Below, piece after piece: positions 7,167 through 14,721 of a DNA stretch of 64,000 nucleotides; the first letter of the stretch is position 1, and each line of letters opens with the position of its first letter. The position numbers and the translations under genes are program-made. The stretch comes from an uncultured Faecalibacterium sp. (GTDB lineage Bacteria > Bacillota > Clostridia > Oscillospirales > Ruminococcaceae): NCBI GenBank assembly GCA_934501115.1, contig CAKSTO010000002.1, positions 1 through 64,000 of the forward strand. The letters are read 5' to 3'. A model generated the notes under the pieces. That model saw only the letters and a list, made by a program, of their open reading frames with translations, searched no databases and was not told where the DNA came from.

Positions 7167-8924
7167 ATGAAACAGCTTATCTCCCGCCGCAGCTTTCTCA
7201 AGGCAGCAGGTGTCACAACCGCAGCTGCCGCCATCAGTCTGGGCGCGCCGGCTGCATCTGCATGCTTCGGCGGCATTGAGGACATCACCATCCTGTACAC
7301 CAACGATGTCCACACCTACATCGACAAGCAGAGCCCGAAACTGACCTACGCTGCCATTGCCGCGCTGAAACAGAGCTATCAGGACGAGGGTAAAAATGTC
7401 CTGCTGGTGGACGCAGGCGACCATATTCAGGGCACCGCTTATGGCTCTATGGATGAGGGCAAATCCATTATCCAGCTGATGAATGCCGCGGGCTACGATG
7501 TTGCCACCCCGGGCAACCATGAATTTGACTATGGCATGGAGCGCGCACGCGAGGTGATGCAGGAAGCGGATTATCCTTACCTCTCCTGCAACTGGGTCTA
7601 TGAGCCGCTGGGCACCCGTGTTCTGCCGGACACCAAATATTTCCGCATTGGCGGCCGAACCATCGCCTTTATCGGTGTGACGACGCCTGAGACCTTCACC
7701 AAATCCACCCCGGCTTACTTTATGGATCCGAGCCAGCGCTTCTATATCTATGATATTCTGGGCGGTGACGACGGCAAAAAACTGTATCGTGCGGTGCAGA
7801 ATGCCATTGATCGGGCAAAGACGTTTGCCGATTACATCATTGGTCTTGGCCATTTGGGCGTAGATCCTTCGTCCTCTCCGTGGACGAGCCGGGAAGTGAT
7901 CGAACATACCTCCGGCTTTGACGCCTTTATTGACGGGCATTCCCATACGGTCATGGAATGTGAGTGGGTAAAAGACCTGTCCGGCAAGGCGGTCGCTTTG
8001 ACGCAGACCGGCTCCTACTTTGCCAATGTCGGCGAAATGACCATCAAGACCGATGGCTCCATTGCCACGCAGCTGGTCTCGACCTACGAGGGTACCGACA
8101 GCACCGTTGCAGGCATTCAGTCTGCGTGGGTGAATTCGGTGGATGAGATGCTGGGTGAGAAGATCGCAGTGGCAGAAACGGACTTCTACATCAGCGATCC
8201 CGCTACCGGCAAGCGGCGCATCCGCTCCGGCGAGACCAACCTCGGTGACTTTGTGGCGGACGGTATCTATGTCTACTTCAATGAGATCGAGCAGCTGCAC
8301 TGTGATGTCGCCATCATGAACGGCGGCGGCATCCGCGCGGATGAGGCGGCGGGCTACTGGACCTTCAAGACCTGCAAGCAGGTCAGCCCCTTTGGCAATG
8401 TGGCCTGTCTGATGTCGGTCACCGGCAGACAGATCCAGGACGCGCTGGAGTTTGCAGCCCGCTTTGCCGGTGCAGAAGGAAAAGAAAACGGCGGCTTCCT
8501 GCAGATCGCAGGTGCAACCTACGAGATCCACACCGACATCCCCAACACAGTGCAGACCGATGACAAAAACGTCTGGGTCGGCAGTGCCACCGGCACTCCG
8601 CGTGTGCAGAATGTAAAGATCTACGATAAGGCTTCCGGCACCTATGTTCCGCTGGACGAGAACAAGACCTACGCGCTTGCCGGCATGAACTACACCCTGC
8701 GCAATCTGGGCGATGGCTTTGCCATGTTTGACGGCGCAGAACTGATCAAGGACTATGTGTCCGAGGATTATCTCGTGATGTCCACTTACGCAATGAGCTT
8801 TGGCGGCGTGGACGGCGAGGGTCTGCCGCATCTGGCAACGGCCAACAGCCCGCTGGCCGATTATCCCGGCTACCTGCTGGACTATGAGAACCCCTACGGC
8901 GCAGGCCGCATCACCGTTCTGTAA
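7167..8924 (+). CDS. Exported 5'-nucleotidase/2',3'-cyclic phosphodiesterase family protein with Tat-type signal
   Basis: A 585-residue two-domain phosphoesterase of the UshA/CpdB type. The N-terminal metallophosphatase domain has the metal-binding motifs TNDVHT, GDHIQG, GNHEFDYG and GHSHT. The C-terminal 5'-nucleotidase domain (about 340-560) has NGGGIRAD. Residues 1-32 form a twin-arginine signal (SRRSFLKAAG, then an Ala-rich core ending APAASA). Its likely role is to strip phosphate from extracellular nucleotides. The ATG at 7167 follows GAGGAGG and puts the twin Arg at residues 7-8; an upstream in-frame start at 7131 would bury the signal. The gene stands alone between two terminators. 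Confidence 0.9.
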   Translation: MKQLISRRSFLKAAGVTTAAAAISLGAPAASACFGGIEDITILYTNDVHTYIDKQSPKLTYAAIAALKQSYQDEGKNVLLVDAGDHIQGTAYGSMDEGKSIIQLMNAAGYDVATPGNHEFDYGMERAREVMQEADYPYLSCNWVYEPLGTRVLPDTKYFRIGGRTIAFIGVTTPETFTKSTPAYFMDPSQRFYIYDILGGDDGKKLYRAVQNAIDRAKTFADYIIGLGHLGVDPSSSPWTSREVIEHTSGFDAFIDGHSHTVMECEWVKDLSGKAVALTQTGSYFANVGEMTIKTDGSIATQLVSTYEGTDSTVAGIQSAWVNSVDEMLGEKIAVAETDFYISDPATGKRRIRSGETNLGDFVADGIYVYFNEIEQLHCDVAIMNGGGIRADEAAGYWTFKTCKQVSPFGNVACLMSVTGRQIQDALEFAARFAGAEGKENGGFLQIAGATYEIHTDIPNTVQTDDKNVWVGSATGTPRVQNVKIYDKASGTYVPLDENKTYALAGMNYTLRNLGDGFAMFDGAELIKDYVSEDYLVMSTYAMSFGGVDGEGLPHLATANSPLADYPGYLLDYENPYGAGRITVL

Positions 8925-8945
8925 AATTATATTTCCTGTGAAAAG

Positions 8946-8992
8946 GCGAACCCGGAAAGTTCTGCGGACTTTCCGGGTTCGCTCTCTCTATA
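8946..8992 (+). terminator. Terminator after the nucleotidase gene
   Basis: A perfect 15-bp stem (8946-8960 with 8968-8982), then a T-containing tail. Confidence 0.85.
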
Positions 8993-9024
8993 ATAATTTT
9001 TCTGCACGGAACAACACAAACAGA

Positions 9025-9054
9025 AAAGCCACCCGAGTTTCCTCAGATGGCTTT
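9025..9054 (-). terminator. Terminator of tRNA-Gln
   Basis: Read on the minus strand, AAAGCCATCTGAG pairs with CTCGGGTGGCTTT across a GAAA loop and is followed by TCTGTTTGT. It begins a few bases past the 3' end of the tRNA. Confidence 0.7.
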
Positions 9055-9061
9055 GTTTTGG

Positions 9062-9132
9062 TTGGGGATGAGAGAATCGAACTCCCACAAGTAGAGTCAG
9101 AGTCTACCGCACTACCACTATGCAAATCCCCA
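9062..9132 (-). tRNA. tRNA-Gln (anticodon CUG)
   Basis: The minus strand folds into a full cloverleaf. The acceptor stem TGGGGAT pairs with ATCCCCA and includes the weak U1-A72 pair typical of glutamine tRNAs. The anticodon stem GTAGA/TCTAC closes the loop CTCTGAC, which reads CTG. The T-arm has GTTCGATTC. CCA is not encoded. A consensus promoter and a terminator flank it, so it is a single-gene transcription unit. Confidence 0.93.
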
Positions 9133-9175
9133 ATATTCTGTTGTGTTTTGCGGTGTGAGCCGCTCAACGTGTGCT

Positions 9176-9204
9176 ATTATACGCGGAAAAGCGAGCCTTG
9201 TCAA
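9176..9204 (-). promoter_or_regulatory. Consensus sigma-A promoter for tRNA-Gln
   Basis: On the minus strand, TTGACA, exactly 17 bases, then TATAAT: both boxes are perfect. This is the strongest promoter read in the window and fits a stable RNA gene. Confidence 0.93.
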
Positions 9205-9272
9205 GCATGTTTTTGGAAAAAAGTTGTACTTTTCTTAGAATCAACGAGACAACGCAAATGTTTTTGTAAAAA

Positions 9273-9401
9273 TCAGTCAGGGCACTCTTCGGCGTCTGGC
9301 TCGTCCGGCAGGGAATCGGCAGCTTCCTCAGCAGTCTTATGGCCGCTCCCCGGCACACCCGGCAGAGCGGCTTTTTGCAGCCATCCCACAAACCGGCACA
9401 T
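9273..9401 (-). CDS. Small acidic protein of unknown function (42 aa)
   Basis: A 42-codon frame starts at 9401 behind GAGGGAGG, nine bases from the ATG. The product begins MCRFVGWLQKAALPG and ends in a very acidic tail (SLPDEPDAEECPD). No known family is recognised. It is divergent from the DUF2508 gene and points toward the tRNA. The ribosome site and skewed composition favour a real gene, but the only evidence is this one sequence. Confidence 0.45.
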   Translation of the reverse strand: MCRFVGWLQKAALPGVPGSGHKTAEEAADSLPDEPDAEECPD

Positions 9402-9469
9402 TCTGCGCGTCCTCCCTCATATACTGAAATGTACAAACATTCAGACGCACAAAGAGGAGGATGCCGCCT

Positions 9470-9757
9470 ATGATGGAACGAAACAATCCCCAGAACCCGC
9501 AGACCCTGCTTTCCAGCCGCATCCCGCGGGACACCGAGCACGAGCGCTACCACCCGGAGCTGGAAGAGGAACTCAAGGAGTGCCTGTTCTGCCTCAAACG
9601 CAATGAGATGATGTTCGACCTCGAGGTGGACACCGACCTCATCGAACAGCGCATCTACGAGCGGCAGGCACTGTTGTGCCGCTACCGGTACTTACTGGCC
9701 AGAGCCCGGGAGCTTGGGCTGCACACCGTGCTGACAAAATATCAGCCCATCGGGTGA
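9470..9757 (+). CDS. DUF2508-like (YaaL-type) small protein
   Basis: A 95-residue soluble, charged, helical protein. The part ELEEELKECLFCLKRN to RYRYLLARARELG matches the DUF2508/YaaL pattern (acidic start, DxxLIxxxIYE, then a Tyr-rich YLL helix); function unknown. AGGAGG at 9455-9460 gives a nine-base spacer to the ATG at 9470; the earlier in-frame ATG at 9461 touches the ribosome site and is unlikely. YaaL is usually beside recR, which is not here. Confidence 0.65.
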   Translation: MMERNNPQNPQTLLSSRIPRDTEHERYHPELEEELKECLFCLKRNEMMFDLEVDTDLIEQRIYERQALLCRYRYLLARARELGLHTVLTKYQPIG

Positions 9758-9776
9758 GCTTTGCGGCATAAAAATC

Positions 9777-9805
9777 TTGACAGAAGCCGCCCGCCGTGTT
9801 ATCAT
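9777..9805 (+). promoter_or_regulatory. Sigma-A promoter for the SCIFF operon
   Basis: TTGACA (9777-9782), a 17-base spacer and TATCAT (9800-9805). A leader of about 60 bases follows before the peptide gene. Confidence 0.85.
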
Positions 9806-9873
9806 ACTTAAAGATTAAAGCGTGTATGGGCGTCTCTGTGCACGAAATTTTAGAGCTAGAGAGGTTTTCTATT

Positions 9874-10020
9874 ATGGAACGTATCAAGACCATTGCGACT
9901 CGTGACCTGACTAAGAGCGTTAAGACCGGCGGCTGCGGCGAGTGCCAGACTTCCTGCCAGTCCGCTTGCAAGACCTCCTGCGGCGTGGCTAACCAGCAGT
10001 GCGAGAACAGCAACAAGTAA
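9874..10020 (+). CDS. scfA: SCIFF ranthipeptide precursor (six cysteines in forty-five residues)
   Basis: A 48-residue ribosomal peptide with leader MERIKTIATRDLTKSVKTGG and a Cys-rich core: GGCGEC, then TSC, SAC, TSC and a final QQC, six cysteines in all. This matches the SCIFF family found across Clostridia. The partner radical SAM enzyme puts thioether bonds between Cys sulfur and other residues in the core. The job of the mature peptide is unresolved in the field, with signalling among the proposals. AGAGAGG precedes the ATG; the longer frame from 9796 lies across the promoter and was not used. The maturase starts 67 bases downstream. Confidence 0.95.
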   Translation: MERIKTIATRDLTKSVKTGGCGECQTSCQSACKTSCGVANQQCENSNK

Positions 10021-10034
10021 TTTCTGCAAACCCC

Positions 10035-10063
10035 ATGCCGCCTTTGCCGGGCGGCATTTTTTT
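10035..10063 (+). terminator. Terminator between SCIFF peptide and maturase
   Basis: ATGCCGCC (10035-10042) pairs with GGCGGCAT (10050-10057), followed by six more T. Partial read-through would give much more peptide mRNA than maturase mRNA, a common plan in modified-peptide operons. Confidence 0.85.
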
Positions 10064-10087
10064 GTGTAAATTGGAATGGAGAGTAAA

Positions 10088-11539
10088 ATGGTACATCAGT
10101 ATCAATTGAACGGCTATAACATCGTGCTGGATACCTGCAGCGGCTCGGTGCATGTGGTGGATGATGTGGCGTATGACGTGATCGCCATGTACCCGGAGCA
10201 CACCGCCGACGAGATCGTTTCTGCCATGATGGCAAAGTACGGCGACCGCGAGGATGTCACCGAGGATGATCTGCGCCAGTGCATCGAGGACGTCACCAGT
10301 TTGAAAGATGCCGGCAAGCTGTGGAGTCCGGACGTCTACCGCGACATGGCATTCGACTTCAAGAACCGCAACACGGTGGTCAAGGCGCTGTGCCTGCATG
10401 TTGCGCACACCTGCAATCTGAACTGCTCCTACTGCTTTGCTTCGCAGGGACGTTACTGCGGCGACCGCGCCCTCATGAGCTTTGAGGTGGGCAAGCGCGC
10501 CATGGATTTCCTGATCGAGAACTCCGGCACCCGCCGCAATCTGGAAGTCGATTTCTTTGGCGGCGAACCGCTGATGAACTTCGACATGGTCAAAAAGCTG
10601 GTGGCCTACTGCCGCGAGCAGGAGAAGATCCACAACAAAAACTTCCGCTTCACCATGACCACCAACGGCATGCTGATCGATGACGATGTGATCGACTTCT
10701 GCAACAGGGAATGCCACAACGTGGTGCTGAGTCTGGATGGCCGCAAAGAGGTCAACGACCGTTTCCGCAAAGACTACGCCGGCCACGGCAGCTATGATAC
10801 CATCGTGCCCAAGTTCCAGGAGTTCGTGAAGAAGCGCGGTGACAAGGGTTACTATATGCGCGGCACGTATACCCACTACAACACCGATTTCACCAACGAT
10901 ATCTTCCACATGGCAGACCTCGGCTTTACCGAGTTGAGCATGGAACCGGTGGTGTCCAAGCCCGGCGAGCCCAGTGCCCTGACGGAGGAGGATCTGCCCA
11001 TCCTGAAGGAGCAGTACGAGATCCTGGCCAAGGAGATGATCAAGCGCGACCGTGAGGGCCGCGGCTTCACCTTCTACCACTACATGATCGACCTGACCGG
11101 CGGCCCCTGCATTTATAAGCGCATTTCCGGCTGCGGCTCCGGCACCGAATACATGGCAGTTACCCCTTGGGGCGACCTGTACCCCTGCCACCAGTTTGTG
11201 GGCGACCCGAAGTACCTGATGGGCGACATCTGGAAGGGCGTTACCAATACTGAAGTGCGGGATCAGTTCAAGCACTGCAACGCCTATGCCCGCAAAGAGT
11301 GTCAGGACTGCTGGGCAAAACTCTACTGCTCCGGCGGCTGCGCTGCCAACTCCTACCACGCTACCGGTGATATCACCGGCGTGTACGAGTATGGCTGCGA
11401 GCTGTTCCGCAAGCGCATGGAGTGCGCCATCATGATCAAGGTGGCCGAGAATCAGGAGCTGGCCGCAAAGGGCATCGAAGTGCCCATCGAGCTTGGCTCC
11501 ACCTGCAGCGCCTGTGCCGACGGAGAAGCCTGCGAATGA
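10088..11539 (+). CDS. scfB: SCIFF radical SAM/SPASM maturase
   Basis: A 483-residue enzyme that forms thioether cross-links in the SCIFF peptide. The N-terminal part (about 1-95, starting MVHQYQLNGYNIVLD) is the peptide-recognition region. The radical SAM CxxxCxxC motif (Cys109, Cys113, Cys116 in CNLNCSYC) binds the SAM cluster. The C-terminal SPASM region (about 345-450) carries many Cys, including CGSGTEYMAVTPWGDLYPC and CQDCWAKLYCSGGC, for auxiliary iron-sulfur clusters. GGAG precedes the ATG at 10088; an ATG four codons earlier lacks a ribosome site. It directly follows the SCIFF gene and overlaps the next gene at ATGA. Confidence 0.95.
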   Translation: MVHQYQLNGYNIVLDTCSGSVHVVDDVAYDVIAMYPEHTADEIVSAMMAKYGDREDVTEDDLRQCIEDVTSLKDAGKLWSPDVYRDMAFDFKNRNTVVKALCLHVAHTCNLNCSYCFASQGRYCGDRALMSFEVGKRAMDFLIENSGTRRNLEVDFFGGEPLMNFDMVKKLVAYCREQEKIHNKNFRFTMTTNGMLIDDDVIDFCNRECHNVVLSLDGRKEVNDRFRKDYAGHGSYDTIVPKFQEFVKKRGDKGYYMRGTYTHYNTDFTNDIFHMADLGFTELSMEPVVSKPGEPSALTEEDLPILKEQYEILAKEMIKRDREGRGFTFYHYMIDLTGGPCIYKRISGCGSGTEYMAVTPWGDLYPCHQFVGDPKYLMGDIWKGVTNTEVRDQFKHCNAYARKECQDCWAKLYCSGGCAANSYHATGDITGVYEYGCELFRKRMECAIMIKVAENQELAAKGIEVPIELGSTCSACADGEACE

Positions 11540-12954
11540 GCATGACCACGCCCATTGTGGATTTTGTGCGCAGATATGCGCAGTCCGGCACCTCCCGGCT
11601 GCACATGCCCGGCCACAAAGGGCAGAGCCTGCTGGGCTTTGAACCTTGGGATATCACCGAGATAAAAGGTGCGGATGAGCTGTACGAGGCGGAAGGGATC
11701 ATTGCTCAGAGCGAGGCCAACGCGACCCGGCTTTTCGGCACAGAGCACACCTATTATAGTACCGAGGGCTCCTCTCAGTGCATCCGGGCGATGCTGTGCC
11801 TTGCGCTGCAGGCAGCACCTCGTACGGCACAGCGCCCGCTGCTGCTGGCAGCACGCAACGCCCATAAGGCACTGATTTATGCGGCCGCCTTGCTGGATTT
11901 TGATATCGCATGGCTCTGGCCTTCGCCGGAGGATACGGGTGCGCTGTGCAGCTGCCCGGTCTCTGCAGCAAGGCTGGCAGATACACTTTGCACACTGGAG
12001 CGGCATGGCCGCAGACCCTTTGGCGTTTATGTCACCAGCCCGGATTATCTGGGCGGGATGCAGGACATTGGTGCGCTGGCTGGGATATGCCGGACTTATA
12101 GCGTCCCGCTTCTGGTAGATAATGCCCACGGTGCGTATCTGCGCTTTCTGCCGCAGGGCGGGCGGCATCCCATTACGCTGGGTGCAGCGATGTGCTGTGA
12201 TTCCGGGCACAAGACTCTGCCGGTGGTCACGGGTGGCGCGTACCTGCATCTGGGCAGAAATGCGCCCATTCAGGACGAAAAAACTGTGCGGAATGCGCTG
12301 GCGCTGTTCGGATCGACCAGCCCGTCCTATTTGATCCTGCAATCGCTGGACAAATGCAATCAGATCCTGTCAGAGGGATATCCGCTGCGGCTGCTGCAAT
12401 GCTGCAGATCCTTGACCCGTCTGCGCGAAGAGCTGAATGAAGCTGCGGCAGCAAAACGGTACACTGCGCCGCTGGCGCTGGATACCGAGCCGCTCAAGGT
12501 CACACTGGACGCTGCGGTGCTGGGGCTGACCGGCACGGAGCTGGCGGAAAAACTGCGCGGCTTCCGGATCGAGTGCGAGTATGCCGACCCGCGCTATGTG
12601 GTGCTGATGTTCACGCCGGAGAATCCGCCGCAGGATGGTGAGCGTCTGGCGGCGGCAATGTACGAGATCCTGAACGGCATTTCCACGTCGGCCCCGCTGC
12701 CGGAGCTGTTTGTAAAAGCGTTCTCAGAGCTGGAAACGCAGACGCAATGCCGCTGTACCATCCGGCAGGCAGTGTTCGCCCCGCAGGAGACACTTCCCGC
12801 AGAGCAGGCGGTGGGTCGTGTGTGCGCGATGCCTACGGTTTCCTGCCCGCCCGCGATCCCCATCGTGGTCAGTGGAGAGGTCGTTACTCCGGCAGCGGTG
12901 GAACTGATGAAGCGCTACCATGTGGAAGAGATCTCAGTCCTCTGCATGAATTGA
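11536..12954 (+). CDS. Orn/Lys/Arg decarboxylase-family PLP enzyme
   Basis: A 472-residue fold-type I PLP enzyme of the Orn/Lys/Arg decarboxylase major domain class (YaaO/SpeA-like). It has RLHMPGHKG at the N-terminus, HTYYSTEGSSQ, and SGHKTLPVVTGGAYLH with Lys226 as the predicted Schiff-base lysine. It lacks the N-terminal wing domain of inducible decarboxylases. The substrate cannot be told from sequence; arginine or lysine decarboxylation for polyamines is the family expectation. The ATG overlaps the maturase stop, with GGAG ten bases upstream, so the two are translationally coupled. A terminator closes the operon. Confidence 0.85.
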   Translation: MSMTTPIVDFVRRYAQSGTSRLHMPGHKGQSLLGFEPWDITEIKGADELYEAEGIIAQSEANATRLFGTEHTYYSTEGSSQCIRAMLCLALQAAPRTAQRPLLLAARNAHKALIYAAALLDFDIAWLWPSPEDTGALCSCPVSAARLADTLCTLERHGRRPFGVYVTSPDYLGGMQDIGALAGICRTYSVPLLVDNAHGAYLRFLPQGGRHPITLGAAMCCDSGHKTLPVVTGGAYLHLGRNAPIQDEKTVRNALALFGSTSPSYLILQSLDKCNQILSEGYPLRLLQCCRSLTRLREELNEAAAAKRYTAPLALDTEPLKVTLDAAVLGLTGTELAEKLRGFRIECEYADPRYVVLMFTPENPPQDGERLAAAMYEILNGISTSAPLPELFVKAFSELETQTQCRCTIRQAVFAPQETLPAEQAVGRVCAMPTVSCPPAIPIVVSGEVVTPAAVELMKRYHVEEISVLCMN

Positions 12955-12967
12955 AAACCTTTTTCGA

Positions 12968-13000
12968 GAGCACGGTGCATCTTCTGCATCGTGCTCTTTT
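12968..13000 (+). terminator. Terminator of the SCIFF operon
   Basis: GAGCACGGTGCA (12968-12979) pairs with TGCATCGTGCTC (12985-12996), with one G-U pair, followed by TTTT. Confidence 0.85.
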
Positions 13001-13001
13001 G

Positions 13002-13030
13002 GCATAACCGCCTTTTGCTGTGCATACCTT
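13002..13030 (+). promoter_or_regulatory. Sigma-E-like sporulation promoter
   Basis: GCATAAC (13002-13008), exactly 14 bases, then CATACCTT (13023-13030). Against the Bacillus sigma-E consensus KMATATT-N14-CATACAHT this matches five of seven and seven of eight positions. It ends 34 bases before the SipL-like gene, whose homologue in Clostridioides difficile is expressed under sigma-E. Confidence 0.55.
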
Positions 13031-13064
13031 TTGGTAGAGACGGACAGGGAAAGGAGCACACTGC

Positions 13065-14582
13065 ATGGAACTGAAGATCTTTCGGGACACGCTGCCGCAG
13101 GCGGGCGCAGACTGCACCGTCAAGGCAGAGCTCCCGCTGGAGACCGAGATCCTGATCTCGGATTATCTGCCGCCGGTATTCAAACTGGTCAAGTGCTTTG
13201 CAAAGCCGGTGGTGCTGCAAAAGCAGCTGCAGCCCGGGCGGCTGACATTGGATGGATATCTGCGCTGTACGGTATTTTATCAGGGAGAAGGCGGCACCGG
13301 TTTGTGCCAGACAGAGCAGAAGCTGCCCTTCACGAAACAGCTGGAGGTGCCGGAGCTTCCGTTTACATCCTGGACGGCGATGGTGGAAGGACAGACGGAG
13401 TACCTCAACAGCCGGGCAGTGAACCCGCACCGCATCGAGGTGCGCGGAGCTTTTGGACTGGTCGTCACGCTGCACACGCAGGCCAGCACAGAGGTCATCA
13501 CGGCGCTCGCAGATGGCAGCATCGAGCAGCGCCTGCAGACCCTCAGCGGGGTGCGCAGCACTGCTGTGCTGGAAAAGCTGGTGACCACAGAGGGGGAACT
13601 GGTTTTTGCCAAACCGCCGGCGGCGATCCTGGATATCACAGGCACTGCCGCAGTGCGGGAAGTAAAGCTTCTGGCGGGCAAAGCGGTAGTCAAGGGCGAG
13701 ATCCGTGCTTTATGCGCATGGCGGGCAGAGGGAGAGACTGCGCTGCAGAGTCAGGCGGCGTCGCTGCCATTCCATCAGGTGGTAGATGTGGATGGGATCA
13801 CAGAGGATTGCAGGTGTTTGTGCGTGCTGGAACCGGTGGGGTTTACGGTCGCGGAGGGCGAACAGAGCACCAGCGGGCAGTTGACGGCAAGCATCATGAT
13901 GCATCTTCATGCATGGCGGCCGTTCCAGCTGCAGACGGCAGCAGATGCCTTTTCGACTCGCTATGAGACCGAGATCACCCCGCAGGCGCTTATGGTGGAG
14001 GATCTGGTCTGCCTGCTGAATGAAACTTCATCGGCGACGGCTTCCGGCCCGCTCCCGGATGCAGGGGCGCAGCTCCGTGCCTGCTTTGTGTCCTACGGTC
14101 CGGCTCAGGTAACGGAGACAGATGGGAAGGCTGAACTTTGTGTGCGGGCGGTTGCCACGGCATTTGCGGAAAACAGCCTTTCTGAACTGGAAAGCTACGA
14201 AAAAACGATGGAGCTGCGTTTCCCGCTGGCGGTCGAAACCTCACCGGGAACACTCCTGCCGGAATGCTGGCTGAGCACAGAGAATGTTCAGTGCAGCTGC
14301 GCTGGCGGCACATTGGAAGTGACCGTCACTGCACGGGCGGAAGGCGCGATCCTCGGACGGGAAACGATCCGGAACATCGGAAGCATTCAGCTGGGAGAGC
14401 CGCTGGCAGCGGCCGACCCGGAGATCGCATTGAGAATCTACTACGCACAGGCAGGCGAAAAAATCTTTGATATCGCCCGGAGATTCCATGTCTCTCCGGC
14501 GCAGATGCTTGCCGCAAATGGGCTCGATTCCGGTACGCAGGAGCTGCCGCAGGCACAGCACTTTCTGGTGCCGGGTGTATAA
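13065..14582 (+). CDS. SipL-like protein with SPOCS (DUF3794) and LysM domains
   Basis: A 505-residue soluble protein. It has repeated SPOCS/DUF3794-type beta-rich segments (clear around 40-125 and 150-260) and a C-terminal LysM domain (about 450-505, YYAQAGEKIFDIARRFHVSPAQMLAANG). This is the architecture of SipL, which anchors the coat ATPase SpoIVA to the forespore in clostridia, with LysM making the contact. AAAGGAG precedes the ATG. It is a single-gene unit behind a sigma-E-like promoter. The architecture is clear; equivalence to SipL is inferred. Confidence 0.8.
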   Translation: MELKIFRDTLPQAGADCTVKAELPLETEILISDYLPPVFKLVKCFAKPVVLQKQLQPGRLTLDGYLRCTVFYQGEGGTGLCQTEQKLPFTKQLEVPELPFTSWTAMVEGQTEYLNSRAVNPHRIEVRGAFGLVVTLHTQASTEVITALADGSIEQRLQTLSGVRSTAVLEKLVTTEGELVFAKPPAAILDITGTAAVREVKLLAGKAVVKGEIRALCAWRAEGETALQSQAASLPFHQVVDVDGITEDCRCLCVLEPVGFTVAEGEQSTSGQLTASIMMHLHAWRPFQLQTAADAFSTRYETEITPQALMVEDLVCLLNETSSATASGPLPDAGAQLRACFVSYGPAQVTETDGKAELCVRAVATAFAENSLSELESYEKTMELRFPLAVETSPGTLLPECWLSTENVQCSCAGGTLEVTVTARAEGAILGRETIRNIGSIQLGEPLAAADPEIALRIYYAQAGEKIFDIARRFHVSPAQMLAANGLDSGTQELPQAQHFLVPGV

Positions 14583-14590
14583 ATCGACGA

Positions 14591-14625
14591 AGAACGCTGC
14601 CGCTTTCCGGCAGCGTTCTCTTTTT
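14591..14625 (+). terminator. Terminator after the SipL-like gene
   Basis: A perfect 12-bp stem (14591-14602 with 14608-14619), then CTTTTTG. Confidence 0.9.
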
Positions 14626-14651
14626 GTATGCAAAATAAATGTCAAAAACTC

Positions 14652-14680
14652 TTCCTTCTCACAAGGCGGTGGAGTATAAT
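14652..14680 (+). promoter_or_regulatory. Sigma-A promoter for azlCD
   Basis: A perfect TATAAT (14675-14680) with TTCCTT (14652-14657) 17 bases upstream. Confidence 0.65.
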
Positions 14681-14721
14681 AAAAAAACGGTGTTTGAAAC
14701 AGGAAAGGAGTATCAGAAAAA

